From Rivularia sp. T60_A2020_040 (lineage in GTDB: Bacteria > Cyanobacteriota > Cyanobacteriia > Cyanobacteriales > Nostocaceae), in assembly GCA_015272215.1 (NCBI GenBank), contig JACYMD010000020.1:1-61437 (forward strand): a stretch of 61,437 nt of DNA, in the 5' to 3' direction. A program made the translations under genes and the position numbers. The notes below the pieces were generated by a model. The model worked only from the letters and a program-made list of their open reading frames with translations. It was not told the DNA's origin and ran no database searches. This document shows positions 45,352-52,990 of the stretch, in pieces (the first letter of the stretch is position 1; every line of letters begins with the position of its first letter).

Positions 45352-46191
45352 GTGAAGAAACCATTTGAAGAAGTAATCAAACTCAGTAAAATATGTATTC
45401 TTAGCGTTGCTACGAATCTGACTTTCACCAGTATGGACTATACGGTAAAAGCGATACCAGCAACTTGCGGCTTTCAACCGATTATGAAAGCCACTGGAGT
45501 CAAAGTTTACTACAAAAATCGCCAAAGTAGTAAAAAAGAATATGTAACTGTAATGCAGTCTACAAAAGCGAAGCTACAAAATCTCACTGGTACTGTTTTC
45601 AGTATTCCCGCAAGTAGAGTCAGTAAAAAACTACTAACTGAGTTTTGGCAAGACGCTGTTAAGAGTAATACATCAACTCGCAAAGCCAGAGTTGTCATTA
45701 ACGGGACATTTTTTTCAACCAAACAAGACCCTACAGGAATCGCCTTCGGGTTAAAAGCGCGTGGTAAAATCATTACCTACGGTTACGGCATCGCTAATGA
45801 ATATCCGGGAGAAATCCGTACCTTTTCTTTCAATCCTTCAACTGGAATTGCCAGCATCCAAGCTTATAATACAGAATCGTTTCGACGCTTTCCGGAAGTA
45901 ATTGGTGTACTCGATGCAAATGCCAATAAAGCGGCAACACAATACTTACCACGAACTTTTGTCGGGGTGCGAGACGATAACGGGGATAATTTAAATGAAA
46001 CAGTTATTTTTTATTCTAGTAATCATGCGCGTCAGCTAGATGCAAGCAATGCATTAAAATGTTTTGGTGCCAATACTAGCGCCATGTTAGATGGTGGTGG
46101 AAGTACCGGAATTATTGTAGATGGTGAGCCGTTGATAGATACTCCAAGAAAGATTCCTCATGCGATCGCGATTTATGGGGGGATAAGATAA
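45352..46191 (+). CDS. Phosphodiester glycosidase-like exported protein (NAGPA domain)
   Basis: The 279-residue protein has an N-terminal hydrophobic segment consistent with export and a domain of the N-acetylglucosamine-1-phosphodiester alpha-N-acetylglucosaminidase (NAGPA) family. Conserved features include VVINGTFFS, GVRDDNGDN and AMLDGGGSTGIIVDGEPL. Bacterial members are thought to act on cell-surface glycans or peptidoglycan-related phosphodiesters; the substrate here is unknown. The start codon is GTG at 45352 (MKKPFEEV); no strong ribosome-binding site is visible. It is followed by the convergent exchanger gene. Confidence 0.85.
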   Translation: MKKPFEEVIKLSKICILSVATNLTFTSMDYTVKAIPATCGFQPIMKATGVKVYYKNRQSSKKEYVTVMQSTKAKLQNLTGTVFSIPASRVSKKLLTEFWQDAVKSNTSTRKARVVINGTFFSTKQDPTGIAFGLKARGKIITYGYGIANEYPGEIRTFSFNPSTGIASIQAYNTESFRRFPEVIGVLDANANKAATQYLPRTFVGVRDDNGDNLNETVIFYSSNHARQLDASNALKCFGANTSAMLDGGGSTGIIVDGEPLIDTPRKIPHAIAIYGGIR

Positions 46192-46313
46192 AAACTATCA
46201 CAGGTGACTTATAAGTACTTGTGCAAAATAAATTAAACATTTCGTTGGGGGGAGGGGAAAGGGAAGAGTCAGGGCTTATATAACTCACGAGTAATTATGT
46301 AAATAATGCAAGC

Positions 46314-47366
46314 CTAACTACTTAAAACCAATAATCGGATGAGGAAAAGCGGATAGGCACTCAGCAAAATGACTGCTGCGGGCTTGCCAAGATATCCTCT
46401 AAATGATGCCAATACAATGACTAACACCAGCGATCCCAACATGGCAATCAGCGGGAAATGCAACAGACTCGCATCCACTATTTTTAGGGGACGGACGATC
46501 GCAGCAGCCCCTAACGTCATCGTCACATTGTAAGCGAAGGAGCCAACAACGCCTGCAACTGCTGCCTCCGTTGCGCCTCTTCGTGCAGTTGACCAAGCAA
46601 GAATCACCAATTCAAAAGCTGTTGCAAAGCCAACTAGCGTAAGTGCAAGTTTTGTTTGAGTCGCTTCAACCTGACTGATTTGACGAACAGCCTCTACAAG
46701 CAAAATAGACCCTAAAATCATGCCAAAGAATCCAGAAAAAACTAGAAGTAAGTCTTTCCCAACCCGGTGTTGAATACCTTTTTTTTGCTCAATCTCTAGT
46801 TTTTCTGATGCATCTGCGACTTCCCCAGTTTCACCCAAAGCAGGAGGTTTACGTTCAACACACCAAATAACCCCAACATAGAGAACATACAACCCAATCA
46901 GGAATAACCCTTCGAGTCGATTAATTTCTCCATCCCAAATGAAGCTAGTAGCGATTACGCCGATTGGCAAGCCGAATAAGGCGTAACGCATAACTCGTTT
47001 GTTAAATGGCAAAGGAGCAATCCATGCGCCAACTCCCAAAGCCACCAGGCAAATCGCGATGTTGGCACCCACCACATCACCAAAGGCGATCGCCGGAACA
47101 TCTCTTAGAGATGCAGCAACAGCCGTAGCTAGCTCTTCGGGTTCTGCTCCAGCCAATAGTAACGCTAGGGCAAATGAACTCACCTGTAATCGCACAGCAG
47201 CAGCACCCAGGTGTTCAGCAAACGTTTCGGCTCCCCAAACAATAAACACCACACCGACAACGATCAGCAGTCCCCAAAATAAAATCACAAGTACCTCCAA
47301 ACGCAACACTTGTTGCATTAAAGCTTGACAGATTTTTAGCTGGGATGCAATACCTGGCAACTTCAC
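46314..47366 (-). CDS. Calcium/sodium:cation antiporter (CaCA family)
   Basis: Ten or so membrane helices carry the two inverted alpha repeats of the CaCA family: GAEPEELATAVAASLRDVP with FGDVVGANIAICLVALG, and GFATAFELVILAWSTARRGA with GVVGSFAYNVTMTLGAAA. It would extrude Ca2+ or another cation. The longest frame starts at GTG 47366; ATG 47318 (MQQVLRLEV) is an alternative. The gene is visibly richer in G+C than its neighbours, suggesting recent acquisition. It is divergent from modA over a short region holding a palindrome at 47418-47433. Confidence 0.88.
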   Translation of the reverse strand: MKLPGIASQLKICQALMQQVLRLEVLVILFWGLLIVVGVVFIVWGAETFAEHLGAAAVRLQVSSFALALLLAGAEPEELATAVAASLRDVPAIAFGDVVGANIAICLVALGVGAWIAPLPFNKRVMRYALFGLPIGVIATSFIWDGEINRLEGLFLIGLYVLYVGVIWCVERKPPALGETGEVADASEKLEIEQKKGIQHRVGKDLLLVFSGFFGMILGSILLVEAVRQISQVEATQTKLALTLVGFATAFELVILAWSTARRGATEAAVAGVVGSFAYNVTMTLGAAAIVRPLKIVDASLLHFPLIAMLGSLVLVIVLASFRGYLGKPAAVILLSAYPLFLIRLLVLSS

Positions 47367-47417
47367 CCTTAGCCCTCAACTATAGCGGTAGCCTATTAGG
47401 ACATTTCCCTGTTAGCC

Positions 47418-47433
47418 TGTTCTTTTAAGAACA
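47418..47433. promoter_or_regulatory. Palindrome TGTTCTT-TT-AAGAACA upstream of modA (possible operator)
   Basis: A 16-base perfect dyad with a further half-site TGTTCT at 47443-47448 lies between the divergent exchanger and modA. A DNA-binding regulator, for instance the HTH protein encoded at 51788, could act here; this is inference. Confidence 0.4.
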
Positions 47434-47602
47434 AAATATGATGTTCTAACCAATATGTGAAGCAGCAAAGTAAGTTTTTGTGCAAGTATTTTGGCATAAT
47501 GTCAGTTATCCCTGCTACAGAATGTAAAATTACATTCCTGTATAAATATCAACTAGCAGCTTGTTGCACAAGTTTTCGCTGTTAGTGATAAAGGAAACTT
47601 TT

Positions 47603-48418
47603 ATGAACATTAAAAGGCAATACTTACTTTTGTCGGTAATTGCGGCAGTTATCGTCGCATTTTCTGGATTATTCCTAAATCAAGCAACTTTTTCCACCCA
47701 AACCCTATTCGCCCAAAAACCAGTCACCCTCACCGTATCTGCGGCATCTGATTTAAATTACGTATTTAAAGAAATCGGTGCTTTATGGGAGAAAGAAACA
47801 GGAAACAAAGTCACCTTTAACTTTGGTTCTACTGGACAACTAGCACAACAGATAGAACGTGGCGCACCTGTAGATTTGTTTGCCGCAGCCAATAAGTCTT
47901 TTATCGAATACCTTGACAAAAAAGGACTAATAGTATCCAATACAAAAGCTTTGTATGGAAGGGGGAGAATTACCCTATGGACAAGGGAAGATAGTAAGCT
48001 CAATCCCAAGAATATTAAAGATTTAACAAAAGCAGAATATCAGAGAATTGCGATCGCAAATCCCGATCATGCACCTTATGGTATGGCTGCAAGAGAAGCA
48101 TTGCAGTCGGTGGGTATATGGGATGCTATTAAGCCCAAATTGGTGATGGGTGAGAATATTAGCCAAACAAAACAGTATGGGGAAACAGGTAACGTTGATG
48201 TAGCGATTGTTGCATTATCTTTGAGCGTTGATAAACCAGGAAAATGGGGGTTAATTCCCGAAAATCTACATAAACCGATTGACCAAATGTTGGCAGTGGT
48301 GAAGAGAAGTAAACATCAGCGACAAGCTCAAAACTTTGCTCGGTTTATCAATGGAGCAAAAGGTAGACCTTTAATGAAAAAATATGGCTTTGTTTTACCT
48401 GGGGAGACACTGAATTAA
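47603..48418 (+). CDS. modA: Molybdate ABC transporter substrate-binding protein
   Basis: ModA captures molybdate (or tungstate) in the periplasm. The ATG at 47603, preceded by AAGGAAA at ideal spacing, gives a signal peptide ending near LFAQK. The mature part shows LTVSAASDLNYVFKEI, FNFGSTGQLAQQIERGAPVDLFAAAN and the C-terminal VVKRSKHQRQAQNFARFI. The longer frame from 47561 is not used. The stop overlaps the modB start by one base. The order modA-modB-modC is the standard operon. Confidence 0.95.
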   Translation: MNIKRQYLLLSVIAAVIVAFSGLFLNQATFSTQTLFAQKPVTLTVSAASDLNYVFKEIGALWEKETGNKVTFNFGSTGQLAQQIERGAPVDLFAAANKSFIEYLDKKGLIVSNTKALYGRGRITLWTREDSKLNPKNIKDLTKAEYQRIAIANPDHAPYGMAAREALQSVGIWDAIKPKLVMGENISQTKQYGETGNVDVAIVALSLSVDKPGKWGLIPENLHKPIDQMLAVVKRSKHQRQAQNFARFINGAKGRPLMKKYGFVLPGETLN

Positions 48419-49068
48419 TGGATTGGTTTCCCTATGTTTTATCATTGCAAGTGACGGCAATGGCAACGGTGTTATTAGTAATTTTAGGATTGGGAATAGC
48501 AATTTTTTTAGCCCGTGTGCGTTTCCCTGGAGAATTAATCATATCCACATTACTGAATTTGCCTTTAGTATTACCTCCGAGCGTTGTGGGTTTCTATCTG
48601 TTGTTAGCATTAGGTAGAGGTAGCCCGATACTGGAATGGTTTGGTATAGATATATTATTTACATGGCAAGCAGCCGCGATCGCATCGACAGTAGTAGCTT
48701 TACCCCTCATTGTTGAAGCAGCTAGAGCCGCCATTCTCGATGTTAATCCGGAATTAGAAGCCGCAGCACGTACCCTAGGAGATACGGAAATTCAGGTATT
48801 ATGGCGAGTTACTTTACCTATGGCTCGTTCCGGAATTTTAGCAGGATTTATCCTCGCAGTTGCTAGAGCTTTGGGTGAATTTGGAGCAACGTTAATGGTA
48901 GCAGGAAATATCCCAGAACGTACCCAGACTTTACCTTTGGCAATTTACGATGCTGTGCAAAATCAAGAATATGGCAAAGCTAATTTAATGGTATTAGTAA
49001 TGACCTTTTGGGCTTTTCTACTGCTGCTGTGGGTGCGTCGTTTAGAACAAAGCCGGAAAAAAAGTTAG
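48418..49068 (+). CDS. modB: Molybdate ABC transporter permease
   Basis: ModB is the inner-membrane channel. The 216 residues have about five helices and the EAA-loop sequence ELEAAARTLGDTEIQVLWRV, followed by ARALGEFGATLMVAGNIP, both hallmarks of ModB. It is translationally coupled to modA (TAATG). A hairpin repeat (49077-49139) starts nine bases after its stop, separating it from modC. Confidence 0.95.
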   Translation: MDWFPYVLSLQVTAMATVLLVILGLGIAIFLARVRFPGELIISTLLNLPLVLPPSVVGFYLLLALGRGSPILEWFGIDILFTWQAAAIASTVVALPLIVEAARAAILDVNPELEAAARTLGDTEIQVLWRVTLPMARSGILAGFILAVARALGEFGATLMVAGNIPERTQTLPLAIYDAVQNQEYGKANLMVLVMTFWAFLLLLWVRRLEQSRKKS

Positions 49069-49076
49069 ACAAGCAT

Positions 49077-49139
49077 AGAAGTCGGGTTTTTATACACATT
49101 CTCTGTGATTACCGATATTCAGGTAAAAACCCGACTTCT
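49077..49139. repeat. AGAAGTCGGG hairpin repeat, copy 3, inside the mod operon
   Basis: Fifteen-base perfect arms lie between modB and modC. Because modC follows after 31 bases, it may attenuate rather than stop transcription, or the modC transcript may begin after it. Confidence 0.9.
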
Positions 49140-49170
49140 CACCAAACATCAAACATCCTATTCCCTAAAA

Positions 49171-50238
49171 ATGCAACTTTTTGTAGACATTCACAAACCC
49201 CTAAGCAGCTATCCCTTAGAAGTGCAATTCAATCTAGAGGGACGAGTATTAGGAATATTGGGAGGTTCAGGTTCCGGTAAAAGTATGACTTTACGTTGCA
49301 TCGCCGGATTAGAAACTCCCAAACGGGGCAGTATTATCCTCAACGATAAAGTTTTATTTGACTCGAACAAACGGATTAATGTACCAATTCGTTCCCGTCG
49401 TGTTGGTATAGTCTTTCAAAATTATGCCCTCTTTACCCATTTAACTGTTGCTGAAAATATCACCTATGGTTTACAGGATTTACCTCTAGCAGAACGTCAA
49501 CAACGCTTGACGGAACAAGTTAGTAAATTACAACTTTCCGGATTAGAAAATCGTTATCCAAATCAACTATCCGGTGGACAACAACAGCGTGTCGCTTTAG
49601 CTAGAGCTTTAGCAGTAGAACCAGAAGTATTACTATTAGATGAACCCTTCTCAGCTTTAGATACCCATCTGCGGCACCAACTCCAAGAACAACTGATTGA
49701 GACATTGAGCAGTTATCAGGGGGTAACGTTATTTGTCACCCATAATTTAGAGGAAGTATACGCAATATGTGAACAACTGCTTATAATTTCTCAAGGACAA
49801 GTTATTGCCTACAATGACAAACAAAGCATTTTTCAACGTCCAGAAACTTACACAGTCGCACAACTAACAGGTTGTAAAAACTTTTCCCAAGCCAGAACAA
49901 TTTCCCCGACACAAGTAGAAGCAATAGATTGGGGTTGTAATCTCAAAATTATCGAACCAATACCTAAATCTGATGCTTATGTAGGAATTCGCGCCCATCA
50001 TTTAAATATTACAAATCACCCCAATGGTGATAATACCTTTCCTTGTTGGTTAGCTCACACTAGGGAAACACCTCATCGGATGACGCTTTATCTCAAATTA
50101 CATAATCCGCCAACTCAAGCAAACGACTATCACATCCAAGCGGAAGTATTTAAAGAAAAATGGACAACTTTCAAAAATCATCCTTTCCCTTGGTATGTCA
50201 AATTAGATCCAATGCGGTTGTTTTTAATGCAAGCATAA
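49171..50238 (+). CDS. modC: Molybdate ABC transporter ATP-binding protein
   Basis: The ATPase of the molybdate importer has Walker A GGSGSGKSMTL, signature QLSGGQQQRVALARAL, Walker B VLLLDEPFSALD and a C-terminal TOBE-like molybdate-binding region (from about residue 260). Methionine after the lysine-serine of Walker A (KSM) is a small oddity. The start is the ATG at 49171 (MQLFVDIHK); earlier frame positions lie in the hairpin repeat. Confidence 0.94.
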   Translation: MQLFVDIHKPLSSYPLEVQFNLEGRVLGILGGSGSGKSMTLRCIAGLETPKRGSIILNDKVLFDSNKRINVPIRSRRVGIVFQNYALFTHLTVAENITYGLQDLPLAERQQRLTEQVSKLQLSGLENRYPNQLSGGQQQRVALARALAVEPEVLLLDEPFSALDTHLRHQLQEQLIETLSSYQGVTLFVTHNLEEVYAICEQLLIISQGQVIAYNDKQSIFQRPETYTVAQLTGCKNFSQARTISPTQVEAIDWGCNLKIIEPIPKSDAYVGIRAHHLNITNHPNGDNTFPCWLAHTRETPHRMTLYLKLHNPPTQANDYHIQAEVFKEKWTTFKNHPFPWYVKLDPMRLFLMQA

Positions 50239-50251
50239 CACCCATCACACT

Positions 50252-50482
50252 ATGTCTATGATGTCCAATCACAAACGCTTTTTTACTGGGATTGTCTTCT
50301 TTGTCGTCACCTTAGTAATCACAATACTAACAGCAATAAATATATCTCCCACTCTGGCACAACAACAAGTATCTCTGACTGTTTCATCACTCTATTTACA
50401 AAATACGGATTCCGTATGGCTTCGTAAACATCAGCAAAATTATCAACTAAATCAAAATTATGGCGCAGGGTACATCCGATAA
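50252..50482 (+). pseudogene. Short ORF resembling a truncated ModA N terminus
   Basis: The 76-residue frame begins with a basic, hydrophobic signal-like segment (FTGIVFFVVTLVITILTAI) and continues SPTLAQQQVSLTVSSL. That resembles the modA product's junction (LFAQKPVTLTVSAASDL), then loses similarity. It looks like the head of a second binding-protein gene whose body was lost, and its last 23 bases overlap the start of the MFS gene. It could instead be a small secreted peptide, for which I see no further evidence. Confidence 0.45.
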
Positions 50483-51632
50483 ATCTGCTCTCAAATTCGT
50501 TGTGATGCTAGGTATCATCAGTCTTTGTGCTGATGCTACTTACGAAGGGGCGCGGAGCATTACAGGTGCTTATTTAGGAGTTTTAGGTGCTAGTGGGTTT
50601 GTTGTTGGACTAGTAGCAGGTTTAGGAGAATTAATCGGCTATTGTTTCCGTCTTTTTATTGGTTATCTGAGCGATCAAACTCGTAAATATTGGCGCATCA
50701 CTACTATTGGTTATGCTCTCAATACCATAGTTGTTCCCATGTTAGCCTTAGCGGGGACTTGGCAAATAGCAGCTTTATTGATGTTGGGTGAACGTACTGG
50801 TAAAGCTATTCGTACTCCTCCCAGGGATGTGTTACTGTCTCACGCGGCTTTGAGGTTAGGAGGGGGTTTTGGATTTGGGTTGCACGAAGCACTCGACCAA
50901 ATTGGTGCAGTTGCTGGCCCATTGGCTGTAGCAACGATGGTTTCCCTTACAGGTGGGTATCGAAGCGGTTTTGTCATTCTGCTTGTACCTGCGGTGGTGG
51001 GGATGGTAGTTTTGCTGATTGGACAGAGAATTTATCCCAATCCCCGTGATTTTGAACACCAAACTTCTCAACTAACCAGCAACGAGCTACCTCGTAAATT
51101 CTGGATTTATTTAGGGGCTGTAGCATTTATGGCTGCGGGTTTTGCGGATTTTCCCTTGATTGCCTATCATTTTCAAACTCAAGCGATCGCCACAGGTAAT
51201 ACAATTCCCTTATTATATGCTTTAGCAATGGGGGTTGATGGAATTGCTGCATTGATATTTGGACGTTTATTCGATCGCATTGGTATATCTATCTTAATTG
51301 TTGCTGCGATTTTATCTTCTCTATTCGCACCTCTAGTATTTTTCGGTGACATCAATCTAGCAGTGTCGGGAATTGTATTATGGGGTATAGGAATGGGAGC
51401 GCAAGAATCAATTTTAAAAGCCGCAGTTGCAGCAATGGTTCCCATTGAAAAACGTGGTTCTGCCTTTGGTATATTTAACACAGGCTATGGTATATCATGG
51501 TTTTTAGGTAGTGCTTTAATGGGGATTTTATACGACAGGTCAGTTAATATTTTGATTATCTTTTCTGTTTTGATTCAACTTTGTGCTGTGCCGATTTTAT
51601 TGTTTGTAAATAGGGGTGAGTCAAGAAATTAA
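50460..51632 (+). CDS. Major facilitator superfamily transporter
   Basis: A 390-residue protein with about twelve membrane helices and the MFS loop sequences FRLFIGYLSDQTRKYW after helix 2 and GRTGKAIRTPPRDVLLS after helix 4, in two similar halves. The solute is unknown. Its start overlaps the truncated ModA-like frame, and it lies between modC and an HTH regulator on the same strand, so a link to molybdate or a molybdoenzyme substrate is plausible but unproven. Confidence 0.88.
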   Translation: MAQGTSDKSALKFVVMLGIISLCADATYEGARSITGAYLGVLGASGFVVGLVAGLGELIGYCFRLFIGYLSDQTRKYWRITTIGYALNTIVVPMLALAGTWQIAALLMLGERTGKAIRTPPRDVLLSHAALRLGGGFGFGLHEALDQIGAVAGPLAVATMVSLTGGYRSGFVILLVPAVVGMVVLLIGQRIYPNPRDFEHQTSQLTSNELPRKFWIYLGAVAFMAAGFADFPLIAYHFQTQAIATGNTIPLLYALAMGVDGIAALIFGRLFDRIGISILIVAAILSSLFAPLVFFGDINLAVSGIVLWGIGMGAQESILKAAVAAMVPIEKRGSAFGIFNTGYGISWFLGSALMGILYDRSVNILIIFSVLIQLCAVPILLFVNRGESRN

Positions 51633-51787
51633 AAATCTTGATTAAAGAAACTGCTTAACTAAATGATTATAAAAACTTGACTAATTTTTCCCGGATAGCC
51701 AACAACTAATGGTAAATTTCCATAATGTTGACATGAACCACTAGTAACTTGTATTTAGCTATAATGCCAAAAAAACAATAACCAACG

Positions 51788-52990
51788 GTGAAACAAGAAG
51801 TTCTTCGTAATAACTTAAAACAAATCAGAACCCGATTGGGTATGAATCAACAGGATTTGGCTAACTTGGCTGGTGTTACCCGTCAAACTATTAGCGGTGT
51901 AGAATCAGGACAGTATGCTCCTTCCACCACAATTTCCCTACGTTTAGCAAAAGCTCTCGGTTGCCAAGTAGAAGACTTGTTTTGGCTAGAGGAAGATTTA
52001 CCAGAAATTGCCGCTGTACCTGCGGAAAATTTACCAGTGGGGCAGAACTTACGAGTAATTTTGGCACGGGTAGGGGGACAATGGGTGGCGCATCCCCTAA
52101 TTGGTAAAGATGCCTTTCGTACTGAAATGATTCCTGCTGATGGTGCGCTTAATCACCTTCCTTTAATGGATACTGTTCTTGTGAAACTTTTAGATGACCC
52201 CAAAAAGTTGTATCACACTGTGGTTATGGCTGGTTGTTCTCCAGCACTATCTTTATGGGCAAGAGCTGCGGAACGTTGGCATCCAGAATTACGGGTACAC
52301 CTAACTTTTGCTAACACGATGACGGCTCTACAACGCTTGTGTCGGGGTGAAGTTCACATCGCTGGGATGCACTTGTATTGTTCACAAACGGGGGAGCATA
52401 ATACGCCTTTTGTGCATCGTGTATTAAAAGATAAAGCAGCAGTTCTGATTAATCTTGGTGTTTGGGAAGAAGGACTTTTAGTACAGCAGGGAAATCCCAA
52501 GCAATTAAAAACCGTTGCTGACTTAGCACAACCAGGAGTGACTATAGTTAACCGTGAAGATGGTTCTGGTAGTCGGGAATTATTAGAAAGGAAACTTCAA
52601 GAGGAAAAAGTCACCTTTGCAGCAGTACAAGGATTTGATAATATAGTCAATGGTCATCAAGAGGTAGCTTTGGCTGTAGCGACTGGAAAAGCAGATGCAG
52701 GAGTGAGTTCAGCATCAATTGCTACTGCCTTTGGATTGGGATTTATTCCCTTACATCAGTCACGCTACGACTTGTTAATTCTCAAAAAATATTTGGAAGA
52801 AGCACCTGTTCAACAATTACTCGGTACTTTGAGTCATCGACAAGTAATTTCACAATTGCAAGCACTCGGTGGTTATAATACCAGTTTGACTGGTGAGGTG
52901 GTGGCAACTATAGAGGCTGTTAGTAAGAAATCACCAGGATTAAACGCCACTAAACACACTCCTCATAAACCAATACTGGAACTCTCTTAA
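51788..52990 (+). CDS. HTH regulator with substrate-binding (PBP-like) domain
   Basis: Residues 8-63 are an XRE-type helix-turn-helix (IRTRLGMNQQDLANLAGVTR, QTISGVESGQYAPST). From about residue 85 the protein is a periplasmic-binding-like domain with SPALSLWARAAERWHPE and GEVHIAGMHLY, as in regulators that sense molybdate or a related ligand in the cytoplasm. No signal peptide is present. The start codon is GTG (51788), 155 bases after the MFS gene. Its 3' end overlaps the convergent oxidoreductase gene by 41 bases, tying it to that gene. It probably controls mod genes, the oxidoreductase, or both. Confidence 0.88.
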   Translation: MKQEVLRNNLKQIRTRLGMNQQDLANLAGVTRQTISGVESGQYAPSTTISLRLAKALGCQVEDLFWLEEDLPEIAAVPAENLPVGQNLRVILARVGGQWVAHPLIGKDAFRTEMIPADGALNHLPLMDTVLVKLLDDPKKLYHTVVMAGCSPALSLWARAAERWHPELRVHLTFANTMTALQRLCRGEVHIAGMHLYCSQTGEHNTPFVHRVLKDKAAVLINLGVWEEGLLVQQGNPKQLKTVADLAQPGVTIVNREDGSGSRELLERKLQEEKVTFAAVQGFDNIVNGHQEVALAVATGKADAGVSSASIATAFGLGFIPLHQSRYDLLILKKYLEEAPVQQLLGTLSHRQVISQLQALGGYNTSLTGEVVATIEAVSKKSPGLNATKHTPHKPILELS

